NCBI GenBank assembly: GCA_039881145.1
Contig: JAYKKI010000060.1
Span: 7,147,001-7,211,000 of the forward strand
Source of the DNA: Druceiella hillmani
Lineage: Eukaryota > Arthropoda > Insecta > Lepidoptera > Hepialidae
Length of the DNA stretch: 64,000 bases
Direction of reading: 5' to 3'
Shown here piece after piece: positions 1 to 12,424 of this stretch. A model generated the notes under the pieces. That model searched no databases. It was given only the letters and a program-made list of their open reading frames with translations, and had not been told where the DNA came from. Within the stretch, counting starts at the first letter, position 1; every line of letters begins with the position of its first letter. Made by a program: the position numbers and the translations under genes.

Positions 1-834
1 TATTATTTTCCCCTATATGAGTAATTGTATTAATTATTTAATGTATCTTTCGAAGATCAAAATTAACTATGTACAACAATTAATGCACTTTACAGTTACG
101 TGGGTTCCACACTGACGTACATGTAAAAGTTTAAATATTTAAGGATACATAGTATTTGTTTTAAATTATTAACAAACATTCATTATTATTTTCCCCTATA
201 TGAGTAATTGTACTAATTATTTAATATATCTTTCGCAGATCAAAATTAACCATATACAACCATTAATGCACTTTACAGTTACGTGGGTTCCACACTGACG
301 TACATGTAGAAGTTTAAATATTTAAGGATACGTAGTATTTGTTTTAAATTCTTAACAAACATTCATTATTATTTTCTCCTATATGAGTAATTGTACTAAT
401 TATTTAATATATCTTTCGAAGATCAAAATAACCATATACAAACATTAATGCACTTTACGTTTACATGGGTTCCACACTGACGTACATGTAGAAGTTTAAA
501 TATTTAAGGATACGTAGTATTTGTTTTAAATTCTTAACAAACATTCATTATTATTTTCTCCTATATGAGTAATTGTACTAATCATTTAATATATCTTTCG
601 AAGATCAAAATAACCATATACAAACATTAATGCACTTTACGTTTACGTGGGTCCCACATCGACGTACATGTAGAAGTTTAAATATTTAAAGATACGTAGT
701 ATTTGTACGTATTTGTATTAAATTATTAACAAATATTAATTATTATTTTCCACCATGTGTGTAATTATACTAATTATTTAATGTATCATTCGAAAATCAA
801 AATTAATCATGTACAAACATTAATGCACTTTACA
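1..834. repeat. Satellite, about 182-bp monomer, 4.5 copies
   Basis: The motif 'gagtaattgta' recurs at about 20, 202, 385 and 568, with a diverged copy near 759, giving a 182-183 bp period. Monomers 2-4 are nearly identical; the last is diverged and runs into the LINE remnant that follows. The array starts at or before the window edge. No coding potential is visible. Confidence 0.95.
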
Positions 835-835
835 G

Positions 836-1205
836 GCATTGAAGCTTTCGAAATATTGCGCTCTTGATGCCTGATATTGGTGCCTTGGTCTGTCCATCTA
901 ATTAATGAGTCCATAATCAAAGAAATCGGCATCCACAATAAGCTGTCTGCGACAGGTGCTCATCGTATTTTCGGATATTTTGGCCATATTATCCACTAAG
1001 AAAAGTCGAAGATCTCGTGGTCAAATCCCGGCTCGTTGGACTGAGCAGATCTTAAGTAGCCAACAAAATGGACATTCAAGATACATTGACATTAATTCAA
1101 GATAACAAGAACTCGCGCTAAATAATTCGGACCAAGAAGGCACTAGTTGTTATGGGTCATGATATCCAGGAATGGTGGATCGATTAAAGAAGAAAAAGAA
1201 CAAGA
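836..1205 (+). pseudogene. LINE endonuclease-reverse transcriptase, C-terminal remnant
   Basis: Translation in shifting frames gives EAFEILRS, then INESIIKEIGIHNKLS, RIFGYFGHIIH, RGQIPARWTEQI and VVMGHDIQEW. This order matches the C-terminal domain after the reverse transcriptase in a common lepidopteran non-LTR family: the (D/E)AFEMW..RRML, TNxSILxEL, FGHI, RGRSPxRWTDQI and GHDPQ blocks. Stops and frameshifts break it throughout, so it is dead. It abuts the 182-bp satellite directly. The reverse transcriptase catalytic motifs are absent, as expected for a 5'-truncated copy. The fragment at 23037-23456 belongs to the same family. Confidence 0.85.
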
Positions 1206-1439
1206 TATATTTGACAGACGTAAAGAAGATGTCTTGAAATTTTTCAAAAATTAGGAGATCGAATATAACCGCTACAGTTTGTTATTATAAATTTTAAATA
1301 TACTTGTAGTAACCTATTTTTTCATAGTAGTAACCTAAGTAGGGTTAAAAATGGAGAACGTATTGTTCCAAAAGTTTCTCTAGAATTATCTTACATAAAA
1401 TTCTAAAAAAATTGGAAATCCTTGTAACCCGCACTTTTG

Positions 1440-1830
1440 TTTGATATCCCCCATCCGAAATTTCCGTCCAAATATTTTGTAGGGCTTGCTACCATATATG
1501 GTGAATAAATTCCAATTCATGCCACATCTTTACTTTCTACCTCGAATTGTTTTTGAGAAAAACGGCTGTGACAAATGGATGAAAGAAAGTATGAAGATTG
1601 TATAAGATTTCTGTTTTTTTTAAGGGTACGGAACCCTAAAAAGTATGGAAATTATCTGTACACATAACAAAACTCCAAATTTTCCATATCAGTATTTTTA
1701 ACATTTTGCAAATAATATAATTGGGGTATAAATAACAAATAGTAGAATTAATTAAGATCCTTTTCGGAATTTTCGTCCGTTTGTTTGTACGTTCGTCACT
1801 TAAAAACTATCTACTCAATTTGGACAGAAT
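1440..1830. repeat. Fragments of a dispersed repeat (gggttccg / cacagc family)
   Basis: At 1545-1643 the family core reads on the minus strand ('ttgagaaaaacggctgtgac' and then 'agggtacggaaccctaaaa'). At 1757-1815 a second fragment reads on the plus strand ('gatccttttcggaattttcg' followed by 'tccgtttgt'). The two halves face opposite ways, so this is two decayed insertions or one rearranged copy. Confidence 0.6.
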
Positions 1831-3260
1831 TTTTAAGAAAAACTTACGGGACAATTTAAAGTAACAAATAATTTTTCAGTGCAATCGCTTCATTCAAGTA
1901 AAAGAAATATGGATTTGTTGTTTTCAAAAATTATTTTGCTTTACATTAGTACAACAATAATACAAAAATGTCTAGCCACTCAAAGCATAGTAATAACACA
2001 AACATGATTAGTATATATCAATAGATGGCGCTACCTGTGTTTTAAATCGCGCAATGAAGTTTTCCACCCGGACCCATATTGGGATGGCCAGTTGTAAGGT
2101 AATATGCCTATAAAAGACTATACATTTTTAGTGGTATTTGTATACTAAGTGGCGGACATAGCTAGTACAAAATATTACAGTGTATACAATACTCAACTAG
2201 CTCTTGAACATGTAATAGAGTTCAAGTCTAGTATTGTCTTGGTGGTTTCCATTTTATGTACTCTTTTACTATGCTTTCGAATATAAAAATGAATACATAT
2301 ATATTTCTGTATATATTATTTACGAACGTTTACATATATACATACGCATTTTATAAATATATTCGTATAATTATTTCACGATACTTATAAGTGCCATCTT
2401 ACATCCCGGTCTCCCCATATCCAGTAATAATTTGGTAGTCACGGCCTTAAATTCATTATTTACGTAATTAGCCAGTAAAGGTTGTAATTACCCGCAAGTT
2501 TTGGGGCCACAACGTGTTACAGCCTGCGTCTAAAGAAAACATTGGCTAGTTTTATTACATGTCGAATCTGAAGGCTAGTATCGAAACGTTATTTATCTAA
2601 TATTTATAGAATTGTTTCTTTAGTACGAAATTTTGAGATGTACCCTAGAGCAAATTACAGAAATATATAGATAATCTGGATACTTTCTGTACTAGACATT
2701 CCAAAATTATGTACACTAAATATACTAGATCAAAAGTAATTAGATAGGTGAGGGGGTATCGCCATTTCTTTACTATGACAGGTAACAACGCTTTTATCAA
2801 AAGATTCAAAACTTTCTTACAGTATATCTACCCCCCCGCTATGTTGCCATTTGGCACATCTATACGTATAACAAAAACCGCTAGACTAATTTTAATGAAA
2901 TTTTACAGTTACAGTACAGTACAATTACTAAAATACAATATAGTCACGTGGAGGATCAGCAGTTGGTTAATAAATTATTACTCATTATTTAAGAGCGACA
3001 TCTGTTTGTTTTATAAGTAAACATCACAATCATAGTAATATAATTCTCCACTAGATGGCAGCATTTACTTTATTGTTAATAAATTTATTTAATATTAAAG
3101 ATGAATTTAAATTTATATGTCAATAGAGGTAGTATTGTTATTATCTACAAAGTCTTAACAGGTTTGGATATGTGTAAAATACCACGATATTTGGAGGGCG
3201 GATATTGGATAAAATTCAAAACTATGTGTTAACCATCTAATTCCCATTAAAGATTGCAAA
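1831..3260. other. No gene seen
   Basis: This is AT-rich sequence with scattered stops on both strands. The 90-codon frame at 2748-3020 lacks a recognisable domain, starts at GTG and has no coding bias visible to the eye. Nothing else can be supported. Confidence 0.5.
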
Positions 3261-3324
3261 AAGTTAAATCGCCTTAAATATTTTTAAGTCTCGACTCGAA
3301 CGCGTCATGAGACCCGTGTAATCT

Positions 3325-3580
3325 ACACATTTTTTACACTCCTGCTTAATGTATCAAATAATTCCAGCTACCTTTTGTACCTTAAGTCCAGATTTATTGC
3401 CTTATCTGCTCAAGGCCTCGGATTAGGTTTTGAAAGCCTCCTTACGTACTCGTTTTCCAAGATAATACTACTTTATATGAAAAGTCATTTATAGTATTCA
3501 AAGCTAAGCTGTGGAACAAATTACCCACCTGATTTTATGCCTCATCAATATACACGTTTAAGGGTTGTTTCGGAAAGCTA
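3325..3580 (+). pseudogene. Possible non-LTR retrotransposon tail
   Basis: At about 3497-3578 a frame reads FKAKLWNKLPT, a stop, then FYASSIYTFKGCFGKL. This resembles the extreme C-terminus of many Jockey/CR1-type elements (the 'xLWNxLP..SSxxxFKxxL' block). Upstream codons give only a weak fit. The match is short and broken, so it could be chance. Confidence 0.25.
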
Positions 3581-4097
3581 TGCCTCTCATAATTCCTATT
3601 AAAGCTATCTTCATTTTCCGCCCTTTATTACGTTAGTTTTCTTAACCAATGTCATTTATAAGCTATATATGGATTAATTAGTGGTAATTGCAAACAACCA
3701 CAGTAGGCATTAGGTGTTCCTTTACCAGTGATTCGTATTGTGTATTCCAGTGATTCGTAAGTCGATAAAAAAAAACTATTAATATGAGAACTCATACATA
3801 CATAAGCACATTTAACATTTTGAGACACACACATTTAACATTTTGAGAACAGCTCCGAAGTTTTACGATAAACTTTAATTTAATTTCTGATAATACCATT
3901 TTCTTATAATTTTCACTTCCATAGTTTCAGGAAGGAGGAGGCATACCTTTGCGAATATTTTCAAAAATAAAGCTAAAACTATGTCACACATAATTCTGAA
4001 AAAAAAGTACTCGAATTCTGGAGTATCAAATAAGGAAAGCATAACAATCCCAGACTTTACATTTCCAGACTTTACTCCCTGCTCAATATTAATTGCT

Positions 4098-4110
4098 ATA
4101 TATATGTATA

Positions 4111-4194
<84 letters not shown>
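4098..4194. repeat. (TA)n microsatellite
   Basis: About 95 bp of alternating TA with single G interruptions. It keeps a 96-codon frame open (3981-4271) as an IYIYIY run, which is an artefact. Confidence 0.98.
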
Positions 4195-4196
<2 letters not shown>

Positions 4197-4900
4197 GAAC
4201 TAACTGTAATCCAACAGTGTCACCCAAGTAAAAATACCTTATCTATACATACCCCCAAATGCGGTCAATGAACGCCTCCGCTTCGTTTGCAAATGGTATT
4301 GGTCATTGGTATCTGGTATATATCGGTGGAAAATCAATTCGTCTGTCTCGGTTTTTCACGATTTATGCACTGTTTTCCGACTTCCGTTAGCAAGCTCATG
4401 AGCTTTCTGATATGTTTCGTGCATATGAGCTTTCTAATACAAAAATAATTTTTGGAATTGAACAGAGATTGGTCTAAACAAATAAACAAATCGAGTACAC
4501 AATTTTTTCGCCTTTTCATTTCTCTGCCCCTATGAATCGTAGCGTAATGATATGTAGCCGATAATTTTCAGCGAAGTATAAAATTTCCAAATAAAAAAAT
4601 TTAAGAAGAAAGACAAACAAATAAACAAGCTTTCCGTCTTTACATATTAATATAGATAAACATCATATCTAATACAAGATCGTTTGAATAAAATTCAGAT
4701 TTTATAATATTCGTAATTTATTTTCATATTACATATATAAAATTTTAAACCCACGTAATTAATATTTAAATATAGACCACATAATTCTGATCTATATTTA
4801 TTTATTAATTTTTTTATCACATGTTTAATAAATAACCAACTATGTTATTAAAAATCAATAAAGCAATTTTATTAATTTTTAACAACTTGGTCGTTTCATT

Positions 4901-4901
<1 letters not shown>

Positions 4902-4944
<43 letters not shown>
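4902..4944. repeat. (TA)n microsatellite
   Basis: About 43 bp of uninterrupted TA, immediately upstream of the 43-bp tandem array. Confidence 0.97.
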
Positions 4945-4949
<5 letters not shown>

Positions 4950-4957
4950 TTAATAAC

Positions 4958-5290
4958 TGCATTCCAAAATCAAATTCATTTTTTTCCTTGAATACAATTC
5001 AAAATTCCAAAATCAAATTCATTTTTTTCTTTGAATACAATTCAAAATTCCAAAATCAAATTCGTTTCTTTCTTTCAATACAATTCAAAATCCCCAAAAT
5101 CAAATTCATTTTTTTCTTTGAATACAATTCAAAATTCCAAAATCAAATTCATTTTTTTCCTTGAATGCAATTCAAAATTCCAAAATCAAATTAATTTTTT
5201 TCTTGCAATACAATTCAAAATTCCAAAATCAAATTCATTTTTTTTCTTTGAATACAATTCAAAATTCCAAAATCAAATTCATGTTTTTGC
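4958..5290. repeat. 43-bp tandem repeat, about 7.5 copies
   Basis: The unit contains 'attccaaaatcaaattcatt' followed by T-runs and 'gaatacaattc'. Copies differ mainly in T-run length and single bases, which keeps one frame open (5031-5324) with no biological meaning implied. Confidence 0.95.
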
Positions 5291-5927
5291 CGTGAAAACA
5301 ATTATATTTATAAAGAATTATTAATAGATTCATTTATATTCCAAAACCAATATATTTTCCTTTTTTTTCTTTAAAATACAACACCGGTCGTTAATAAGCT
5401 TCGTTTTTATTAAAGCCGCTATATAGTCACTCACCTTGACCTTGTCAACCTCGATTCACGTCTCTATAATCACATTTGAGAATCTTCCTTAAAAAACGTA
5501 TTTTTATCAATTCTAAATGACTACCCTCAGGGATGCCCTTTAGGTAAGAAAAGGGCACCCGCTTTTACGTCACCCCCGCTCCCTCCCTGTGTCCACGCCA
5601 ATGAATATGGAAATCAGAAGGAAAGTAGCTTTGTATTTTATTTTTGGAAAATTACTTTCCAAACAACGACCTTACAATCTCTTACGATTTATTGGAATCT
5701 TAATTCGGTGTGTTAAAGAAAGGGAGGAAGTGGTTTCTACCATTATAAAAAAAATTTCGATTTATTTTATTCTTTATAATTTTTTAAAGTTATTTAAAGG
5801 TATAAGAATTTAATGAATAAATCGTTATTTTTAGACTTTTATTTTGGAAGGAAACGAAAGATGGACTTATTAATTTTTATCGGCCTATCATAAATAAAAG
5901 TTGATTTACTTCATCCTTTAACTTTTT
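5291..5927. other. No gene seen
   Basis: Unique-looking AT-rich sequence. A slightly GC-richer patch at 5540-5600 ('cacccccgctccctccctgt') has no recognisable feature. The 74-codon frame at 5589-5813 matches nothing I know. Confidence 0.4.
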
Positions 5928-6400
5928 AAGTTTTTAAATTTATACAAAATTATGAATCTTTACTGTCTGTATTCTCTATGAGTTTTTAAATTTATATAAA
6001 GTTATGAAACTTTACTGTCTGTATTCTTTATGAGTTTTTAAATTTATATAAAGTTATGAAACTTTACTGTCGGTATTCTTTATGAGTTTTTAAATTTATG
6101 TAAAGTTATGAAACTTTACTGTCTGTATTCTTTATGAGTTTTTAAAGTTATATAAAGTTATAAAACTTTACTGTCTACATTCTTTATGAGTTTTTAAATT
6201 TATGTAAAGTTATGAAACTTTACTGTCTGTATTCTTTATGAGTTTTTAAATTTATATAAAGTTATAAAACTTTACTGTCTGCATTCTTTATGAGTTTTTA
6301 AATTTATATAAAGTTATGAAACTTTACTGTCTGTATTCTTCATGAGTTTTTAAATTTATATAAATGCATGAAAATTTAATGTCTGCATCATTATTTTTTG
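5928..6400. repeat. 52-bp tandem repeat, about 8-9 copies
   Basis: The unit carries 'gagtttttaaatttatataa' then 'agttatgaaactttactgtc'. Internal copies are over 90% alike by eye; the last copy decays after 6360. Confidence 0.95.
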
Positions 6401-6483
6401 AGTGGTGGACGAACAGTGGACTAGTTAGTTTCAGTTCAAACTATCACAACTTATCAGAAAATCGCAAACAAAATTAACAAACG

Positions 6484-7100
6484 AGATCGTGTTACGCTAG
6501 ATAGGCTATGTTATGCCGGGTCAAGGTATCTCGTGCCATATTATGTTATGTTGGATGATGCTGTAATTATGTTATGCCGGGTCAACTTATGTCATGCCAT
6601 ATTATGGTACGCTGGGTGATGCTATAATATGATGTGTTGTACTATTTTATGTTGGATCGTGTTGTGTTAGGTTATATTATGTCCGGTTATAATTTCAGTA
6701 TGGTTATGTTGTGTCGTTTTACTTTGGGACACGTTATGTCATGTTTGGTCATGTTATTTGAACAATATTATATTATATTCGACCATATTAAGTTATGTTG
6801 GGACTTGTTATGTTATGTTGTGTCGTGTTATACTATATTGGGTTATGTTAAGTTTGGTCATACTGTGTTGAGACATATTATGTTACGTTGGATCGTGTTA
6901 AGCTGGGTTATATTATATTAGGTCATATTGTGGTATGTTGGGTCATGTTCTATTATGTTGAAATAATAGAACATAACCCAACATTATGTTGTCATATCGG
7001 GTCCTGTAATGTTACTTTAGGTCGTGTTATATCGGGTCATATCTTGTTTATCATTTTATGTTGAGTTTTATTTCGTCGGATCATGTTGTGTTAAGTCGTT
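6484..7100. repeat. Degenerate GTTATG/GGTCATG-type repeat tract
   Basis: Variants of 'gttatgttgggtcatgttat' recur without a fixed period over about 600 bp. One strand is strongly depleted in C, and a 95-codon frame (6634-6921) survives for that reason. It looks like an old, scrambled minisatellite. Confidence 0.8.
6938..6981. repeat. Hairpin, 18-bp arms, 8-nt loop
   Basis: The arms 6938-6955 ('ttgggtcatgttctatta') and 6964-6981 are inverted repeats with one mismatch. The hairpin lies inside the GTTATG tract and probably arose from a local inversion of the repeat. Confidence 0.85.
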
Positions 7101-7688
7101 TAAAGACTCTCATTAACTGATATATATATTTTGCAAATATTAGGTTTGATTTATATATCATATATCTCCATAGCCAAATCATTTTTACTGAGGGTGACTC
7201 TAACTTTAGAGAATATGAATAGTTAAAGACATGTTAGAGAGTGCACCGAGAAATCTATTAAAGAAGTTCCTACATAATCTTTTGGGGTTGCCAGTTATGA
7301 TTTTCATCTATCAATTGGGCATAATTATTATTACTAATATAATATTATAGTACAACGTGTTAGGTAACTTTATTTTTATAAATTCCCTTCACAATCATGG
7401 TGACATTGTTGGAAATCGTTAAAGCATTCAATTATTTGGAAACTTCAAATTTGTTCCTCTTCTAAAATGACGAAATAATGACAACTGGTGGATTTAAGTT
7501 AGAGTAATTTTCGACCGCTAATGGCTTTTGAAATCAACGAGTTTTTCACTAAGGGCGATAAAATCAACTTCCGTTTATAAATAATGCTATTTTAATAAAG
7601 ACAAATTTCCTTGCTATAATAACTCCTAAATATTTCAATGAAACGGACAAATGCTTTTGAAAACTGTTTTGGAAAAGAGGAAACTTTA

Positions 7689-8303
7689 TTTTTTAGGATT
7701 TTATACCTGACAAGGAAGGTTGGAATCCTTATAAGATCACCAACGCGTCCATATATTCGTCTGTGACAGTCGTTTTTCTCAAGAATCGCTTGACGTAGAA
7801 AATTGAAATTAGACCCAACATAACAATCAAAAATATTTATATCAAATTTCAGGGAGCTAAATAAAAAACTCGAATGTGTTATTCAAAGTCTGGGTATTGT
7901 TTGAAAGGGTCTGGAAAATATTTTTTATTTATTTCAAAATGATTTTTCTTTTTCGTAATTTTTTAATAATTTTTGGTGATACATCTTTAGATTATAATCA
8001 ATATATCTCTGAAATTATACTACATAAAAAAATAAAGGACCATAAAAATAATTTTCAGCTAAATATAAAATATATTAGTTATAAAATAAACTATATAAAA
8101 TATAAAAAATATGCAAAAAAATATACTTTTTATTTTATTCGAAATTATTAACAATAATAAAATGTTCCTTCTACTTAATTATATTAAATATCATTAAATA
8201 TTTGTTACGTTAGGAAGTCCATATTAGTGACCACTATGAAAAATATAGTAATTTCACTTCAACCCTCGATGCGCGAGACAGACTCGCACTTGGCGTATTT
8301 TTG
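7689..8303 (+). repeat. Dispersed lepidopteran-type repeat, near full length
   Basis: It starts at 'tttttaggattttatacct', continues with 'ccttataagatcacc', 'cgtctgtgacag' and 'tttctcaagaatcgc', and ends with 'aggaagtccatatta', 'agtaatttcacttc' and 'gcgcgagacagactcgcac'. I recognise this order from a very common non-coding repeat in moth and butterfly genomes. No terminal inverted repeat is visible. This copy can serve as the reference for the fragments elsewhere in the window. Confidence 0.7.
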
Positions 8304-9183
8304 CATTTATAGAAACGCAACATTTTTGAAACAAAGTGTATATTTTTGAATTAAGTAGAACACTAATAAAAATGTTTCAATATTCTTCTGTCTCTTGGTC
8401 TCCCCGATTTCGCCAAAACCGCTGAAGCCAGATATGTTCCTAGCGTAATTTATTCTATATCATTTCAGATATGGGACCATTTATAAGTAAAAGGAGTACA
8501 AAATTGCCGCGAACAGTAGATAACGAAATCAAAAAGCGTATTTTTAAACACAGAGCTGATTAATTTTGGAAAATATCACATTGAGACGTAATAGTTATAA
8601 AAATCATTTATTTGTGAAAAACAACAGAAGTAAAGAAGTCCGTATATTAAAGATATTTAAGAAAAAGGTTTCCAATTATAGATAAACTATTGGGAAAAAC
8701 TAGACAGTTTTTATTTTGGTTTCGTTTTTTGTTATACATTTATTTATGCACAAACTAGAAACTGCGAGGAAAATTATTTTAATATTATTGTCCTTGTGGA
8801 AAGAAGAACATGAGACATTTTATCTTTCCATTGTTTGTTCCCACATCACTTAAAAACTTATAATTAAATTAAGATAAATATTCCATTAAGTTATTAATTA
8901 GAGTATACAAAAGGTAATAGGCTATTGTGTGAGGTAAACAAGTTGAAAAATGAAGGGAAATATTACGGTCAACTAACAATCGTGACCTGTCTAACGACTA
9001 ACAACAAATCTCGTGGCCCAAAAGAAAATAAAAATCTAACTAGTAATTAAAACAGTTTCATCATGCGGCAAAAAAAAAACAAATAAACAAAGAATTAAAA
9101 ATAATAAATGTAAAAATTGTTAAAATATAAAAAAAACGGAATCACTAATCGATGAAAAATGTTATTACAAATATTTTTCTAAT
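8304..9183. other. No gene seen
   Basis: AT-rich sequence without long open frames or tandem structure. Confidence 0.4.
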
Positions 9184-9195
9184 CACAAGTTATTT

Positions 9196-9431
9196 CACAA
9201 ATAAATGAAACTACGTGATATAGTATTATTCTGTATCTTTCTTTATGTTTTTTACCACCGCCAGATCAAAGAGCAAAGATTTTTGCTAATAGCCCACCTA
9301 AAGATTTTGTAATACAACGAAACCTAGGTCATGGTAAAGAACTTAAAGAGAGTAGAAATAATACTACATCACGTAGTTTCATTTAATTGTGAATAATGAA
9401 TTTCTACAAAATTAACGCCAAATATATACAA
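9196..9431 (+). mobile_element. Palindromic hammerhead-type element, decayed copy A
   Basis: The left arm starts 'cacaaataaatgaaactacg'; the right arm ends '..ttaattgtgaataatgaat' plus the family tail to 'ccaaatatat'. The left arm is internally deleted after about 9257. The hammerhead in the right arm (9292-9332) has a broken core (CTAAAGA) and a mismatched stem I, so it should be inactive. A 12-bp direct repeat (9184-9195 and 9432-9443, 10 of 12 matching) flanks the element, which fits target-site duplication. Confidence 0.8.
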
Positions 9432-9670
9432 CACAAGTTACATATTAAAGTGTACAGCAACAAATAAACTCTGGAATTGGTAATATAAAACGCAAGTTAC
9501 ATATTAAAGTGTACAGCAACAAATAAACTCTGGAATTGGTAATATAAAACGCAAGTTACATATTAAAGTGTACAGCAACAAATAAACTCTGGAATTGGTG
9601 ATATAAAACGCAAGTTACATATTAAAGTGTACAGCAACAAATCAACTTTGTAATTGGTAATATTATTAAT
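9432..9670. repeat. 59-60 bp tandem repeat, 4 copies
   Basis: 'caagttacatattaaagtgt' recurs at about 9433, 9493, 9552 and 9611. The first three copies are almost identical. The array begins right at the end of hammerhead-type copy A. Confidence 0.95.
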
Positions 9671-9679
9671 TGCAAAAGT

Positions 9680-10680
9680 TATTTCTTTAAAAATTTATTT
9701 GCTACCTAATAACTTTGCACCAAACAAGAAAAAACGCTATCGAATTCAATATGCGTATAGAACATATAAAGAAATAATACTGAACATATAACGCTTTATA
9801 CACATAAAATACTCATTCATAAAACAGTTGATTTGTTTGTTTGTTAATCTGTTTGTTACCTAACACCGTTGTAACCAAACAACAAATCATTAACAAATTT
9901 AACGTGCCTACATTACATATAACATACTTATAATAGTACATAAATATAAAGCATTATACATGTAGGATACACGTAAAAAAAATTAATTTGTTTGATTATA
10001 ATTTATTATATATTGTTGCGAAAGTTGACTTGTGTGATCGTCTGGTTGATCTAATTAATAACTTTGCAACCGATTGTTACTAACGATCGATACCAAATTT
10101 AACATGCATATAAGACATGTAACACTGTAATAAATAAAGATAAGACTTTGTACACATGGACTACTCGTTTAAAAAAAATTATTTGTTTAATAATTTGTTT
10201 GTTACCTATTGTTACGAAAGTTGATTTGTTTTATAGTACGTTACCTAACAACTTTACTAACAAATATCAAATCTCTACCAAATTTGGCCAGCGTACAGTG
10301 CATATAACAGAGAAATATACAAACTTGGCTTTGTACTTGTAGGATATTAATTCTATAAAAGTCGATTTATTTGATAGTTTGTTTGATACATGTTACAACA
10401 ATAGTTTGTTTGATAGTCTGTTTGTCACCTAATAACTTTGCAAGCGAATGGGGATTTGCTAGCAAGTAAAGATTTGCTGACAGGTCTACAAAGGGTATAA
10501 TGGAATAATATATAAATTCGATTTGTTTGATAGTTTGTTTGTTACCTTTTATTACGAAAGTTAATTTGTTTGATGATGTGTTACCAGACAACTTTGAAAC
10601 TAATTAATAAATCTCTATCAAACTTAGCGTACGTATAGAACATGTAACGGAGTAATACGTAAATTCTGACTTTTAACATG
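9680..10680. repeat. Degenerate 175-195 bp satellite, about 5-6 copies
   Basis: Blocks such as 'gtttgttacctaataacttt', 'gatttgtttgatagtttg' and 'agaacatataa..aataata' recur at 150-195 bp spacing (near 9705, 9857, 10050, 10231, 10427, 10585). Divergence is high, so the array is old. Frames at 10148-10342 (+) and 10367-10591 (-) are incidental. Confidence 0.75.
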
Positions 10681-12150
10681 TAAGCAACTTATTAGACAAA
10701 AAGCATATACGAACATCAGTATGCAAATCTGTACAGACAGACAGATTTTCATGCATATGTATGGAGGTTATGGTTCAAATTAACACTTAGACTATAGAAG
10801 AAATAGTATAATTCCTGTTAGATGAAACCTGATTTTTATATTCAATAATAAAAAATTAACTATGCATGCCAATAAAAGGCACAACATGTCAATTAAATAT
10901 ATGGCTCTTATGCTCTGACACAGAAAAAACAACTTAAAAACTTTACTGAAACCTTAGAGAATGTAATACACTAGTGGCCCCCTTTTTATTATACGCATAC
11001 CGTGTGTCCTTCAGTGACGTATACAATCGAGAATATTCGTAGAAAATATTACAGGTATCCTCGGCACGGTCAACAAGTAACTTGGGAATTTGGTGAGCTT
11101 TATACGCAATGCTCTAATATTTTAGCAGAAGAGCCCAAAATCTGCATGCTTTTCAAGAAAACGGTATATCATTTAACGTGTTAAAAAAATCTACATCAGC
11201 GAAGACGCAGGCAATAGCTAGTTCTTTAGTCTTAAAGTATTTTTTAGTACAGCAAATAAAAAGTATTAGTTATAAGTCATAAAGTTAACAATTATCATTT
11301 CTTTAAATGTAGTAAACCAGGATATCCTATGAAAATATTTTTTATCTTTTAACTTTTTTTCTCAGTACGAGCTTTCAATTTAAAATCACAGGTACTGATG
11401 TCATATATTCCCTAAAATTGGACTTGGTTGGAATAGTGTTGATAATTTAAATCTAGCTCTAAGAACTTAGGCACGTTTAACAGTGCCAACATTTTGCACA
11501 TCCAGTGGACGTGTGCTTTATCAGGGGCAAGTCTGCAGTATTAACGATAGTAGTGATTATAATACGAGTAATTTCACCAGCAATTAACTTTTAGTATAGC
11601 TTTTAGAAAGAGAAGACCATCTAAAAATGTATACTTTTTTTAAATATATATTGGTAATAAAGCTGCCAGTTAAATATTTGGAAATTTATTTTATTTATAT
11701 ATCACCTGTGGAGAAAAAACAGACACAAGTCATAGTGACATACAAGATGAGAGTTTTTTAAGAACTAGGTTAACTTGTACCCTAACATTCCCACATCAAA
11801 ATAATATTCTACATATATATATCCTCAGTCTTATATAACAATTTCTGTAATACATTAAATATTCCGAAATTTTATATAATATTCAATTAAATTATAAATC
11901 AAGTAATATTGGTAAACAAACAAATAATAAATATTGAAATCAGCCTTTTATATAAAGCTCCCTATAATAGTTATCAGTAATAGAATTGATAGTAATAACC
12001 ATCCCATTAATAGAATTTTATTCCCAGAATTAACAGTAATAACCATCCCATTTATAAATGAATAATTGTTGAAGAATACCGTACCACTAATAATTTATTT
12101 TAAACTTATACTTTTTATTTATTTTTGAAGTGAAAATTCTTAGGCTTTCT
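10681..12150. other. No gene seen
   Basis: AT-rich. A two-copy motif 'agtaataaccatcccatt' lies near 11990 and 12040. The 60-codon frame at 11002-11184 is not recognised. Confidence 0.4.
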
Positions 12151-12173
12151 CACTTTTCGATTATCGAAAAGTG
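12151..12173. repeat. Short perfect hairpin
   Basis: Arms 'cacttttcga' and 'tcgaaaagtg' are separated by 3 nt. Not followed by a recognisable gene end. Confidence 0.8.
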
Positions 12174-12353
12174 AACGAGAATTGATAGCAAAATTTCAAG
12201 GTCTCATCACGTTTGGCACATTTCGTTACATGAGAGAGAAGAAAGGTGTGACGTAGAGAGAAAGAGAAAGAGAGCTATATATTTTTATAAATTATATCAT
12301 AAATATTTTGAGACTATCCATTAATACCAACCTTTTTATAGACGAACCTTGTC

Positions 12354-12424
12354 GGCGGCGTAGGTCAGATGGTAGAGCGCTCGCTTAGGATTTGAGAGGC
12401 ACTGGGGTCAATACACGGCCTCCA
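12354..12424 (+). pseudogene. tRNA-Pro(AGG)-like pseudogene or tRNA-derived sequence
   Basis: A 71-nt tRNA-like stretch contains an A-box region 'taggtcagatggtagagcg', an anticodon arm 'ctcgcttaggatttgag' (loop TTAGGAT, anticodon AGG) and a B-box-like 'ggggtcaata'. The anticodon stem has a C/T mismatch and a G-T pair, the T stem has an A/G mismatch, and the acceptor strands do not pair cleanly. It is therefore a decayed tRNA or the head of a tRNA-derived SINE. No SINE body or poly-A tail is evident downstream. Confidence 0.7.

Noticed and set aside
7080..7100. GGTCATG/GTTATG tract considered as telomere-like repeat
   Set aside because: Units vary in length and sequence and do not match the insect TTAGG telomere unit.
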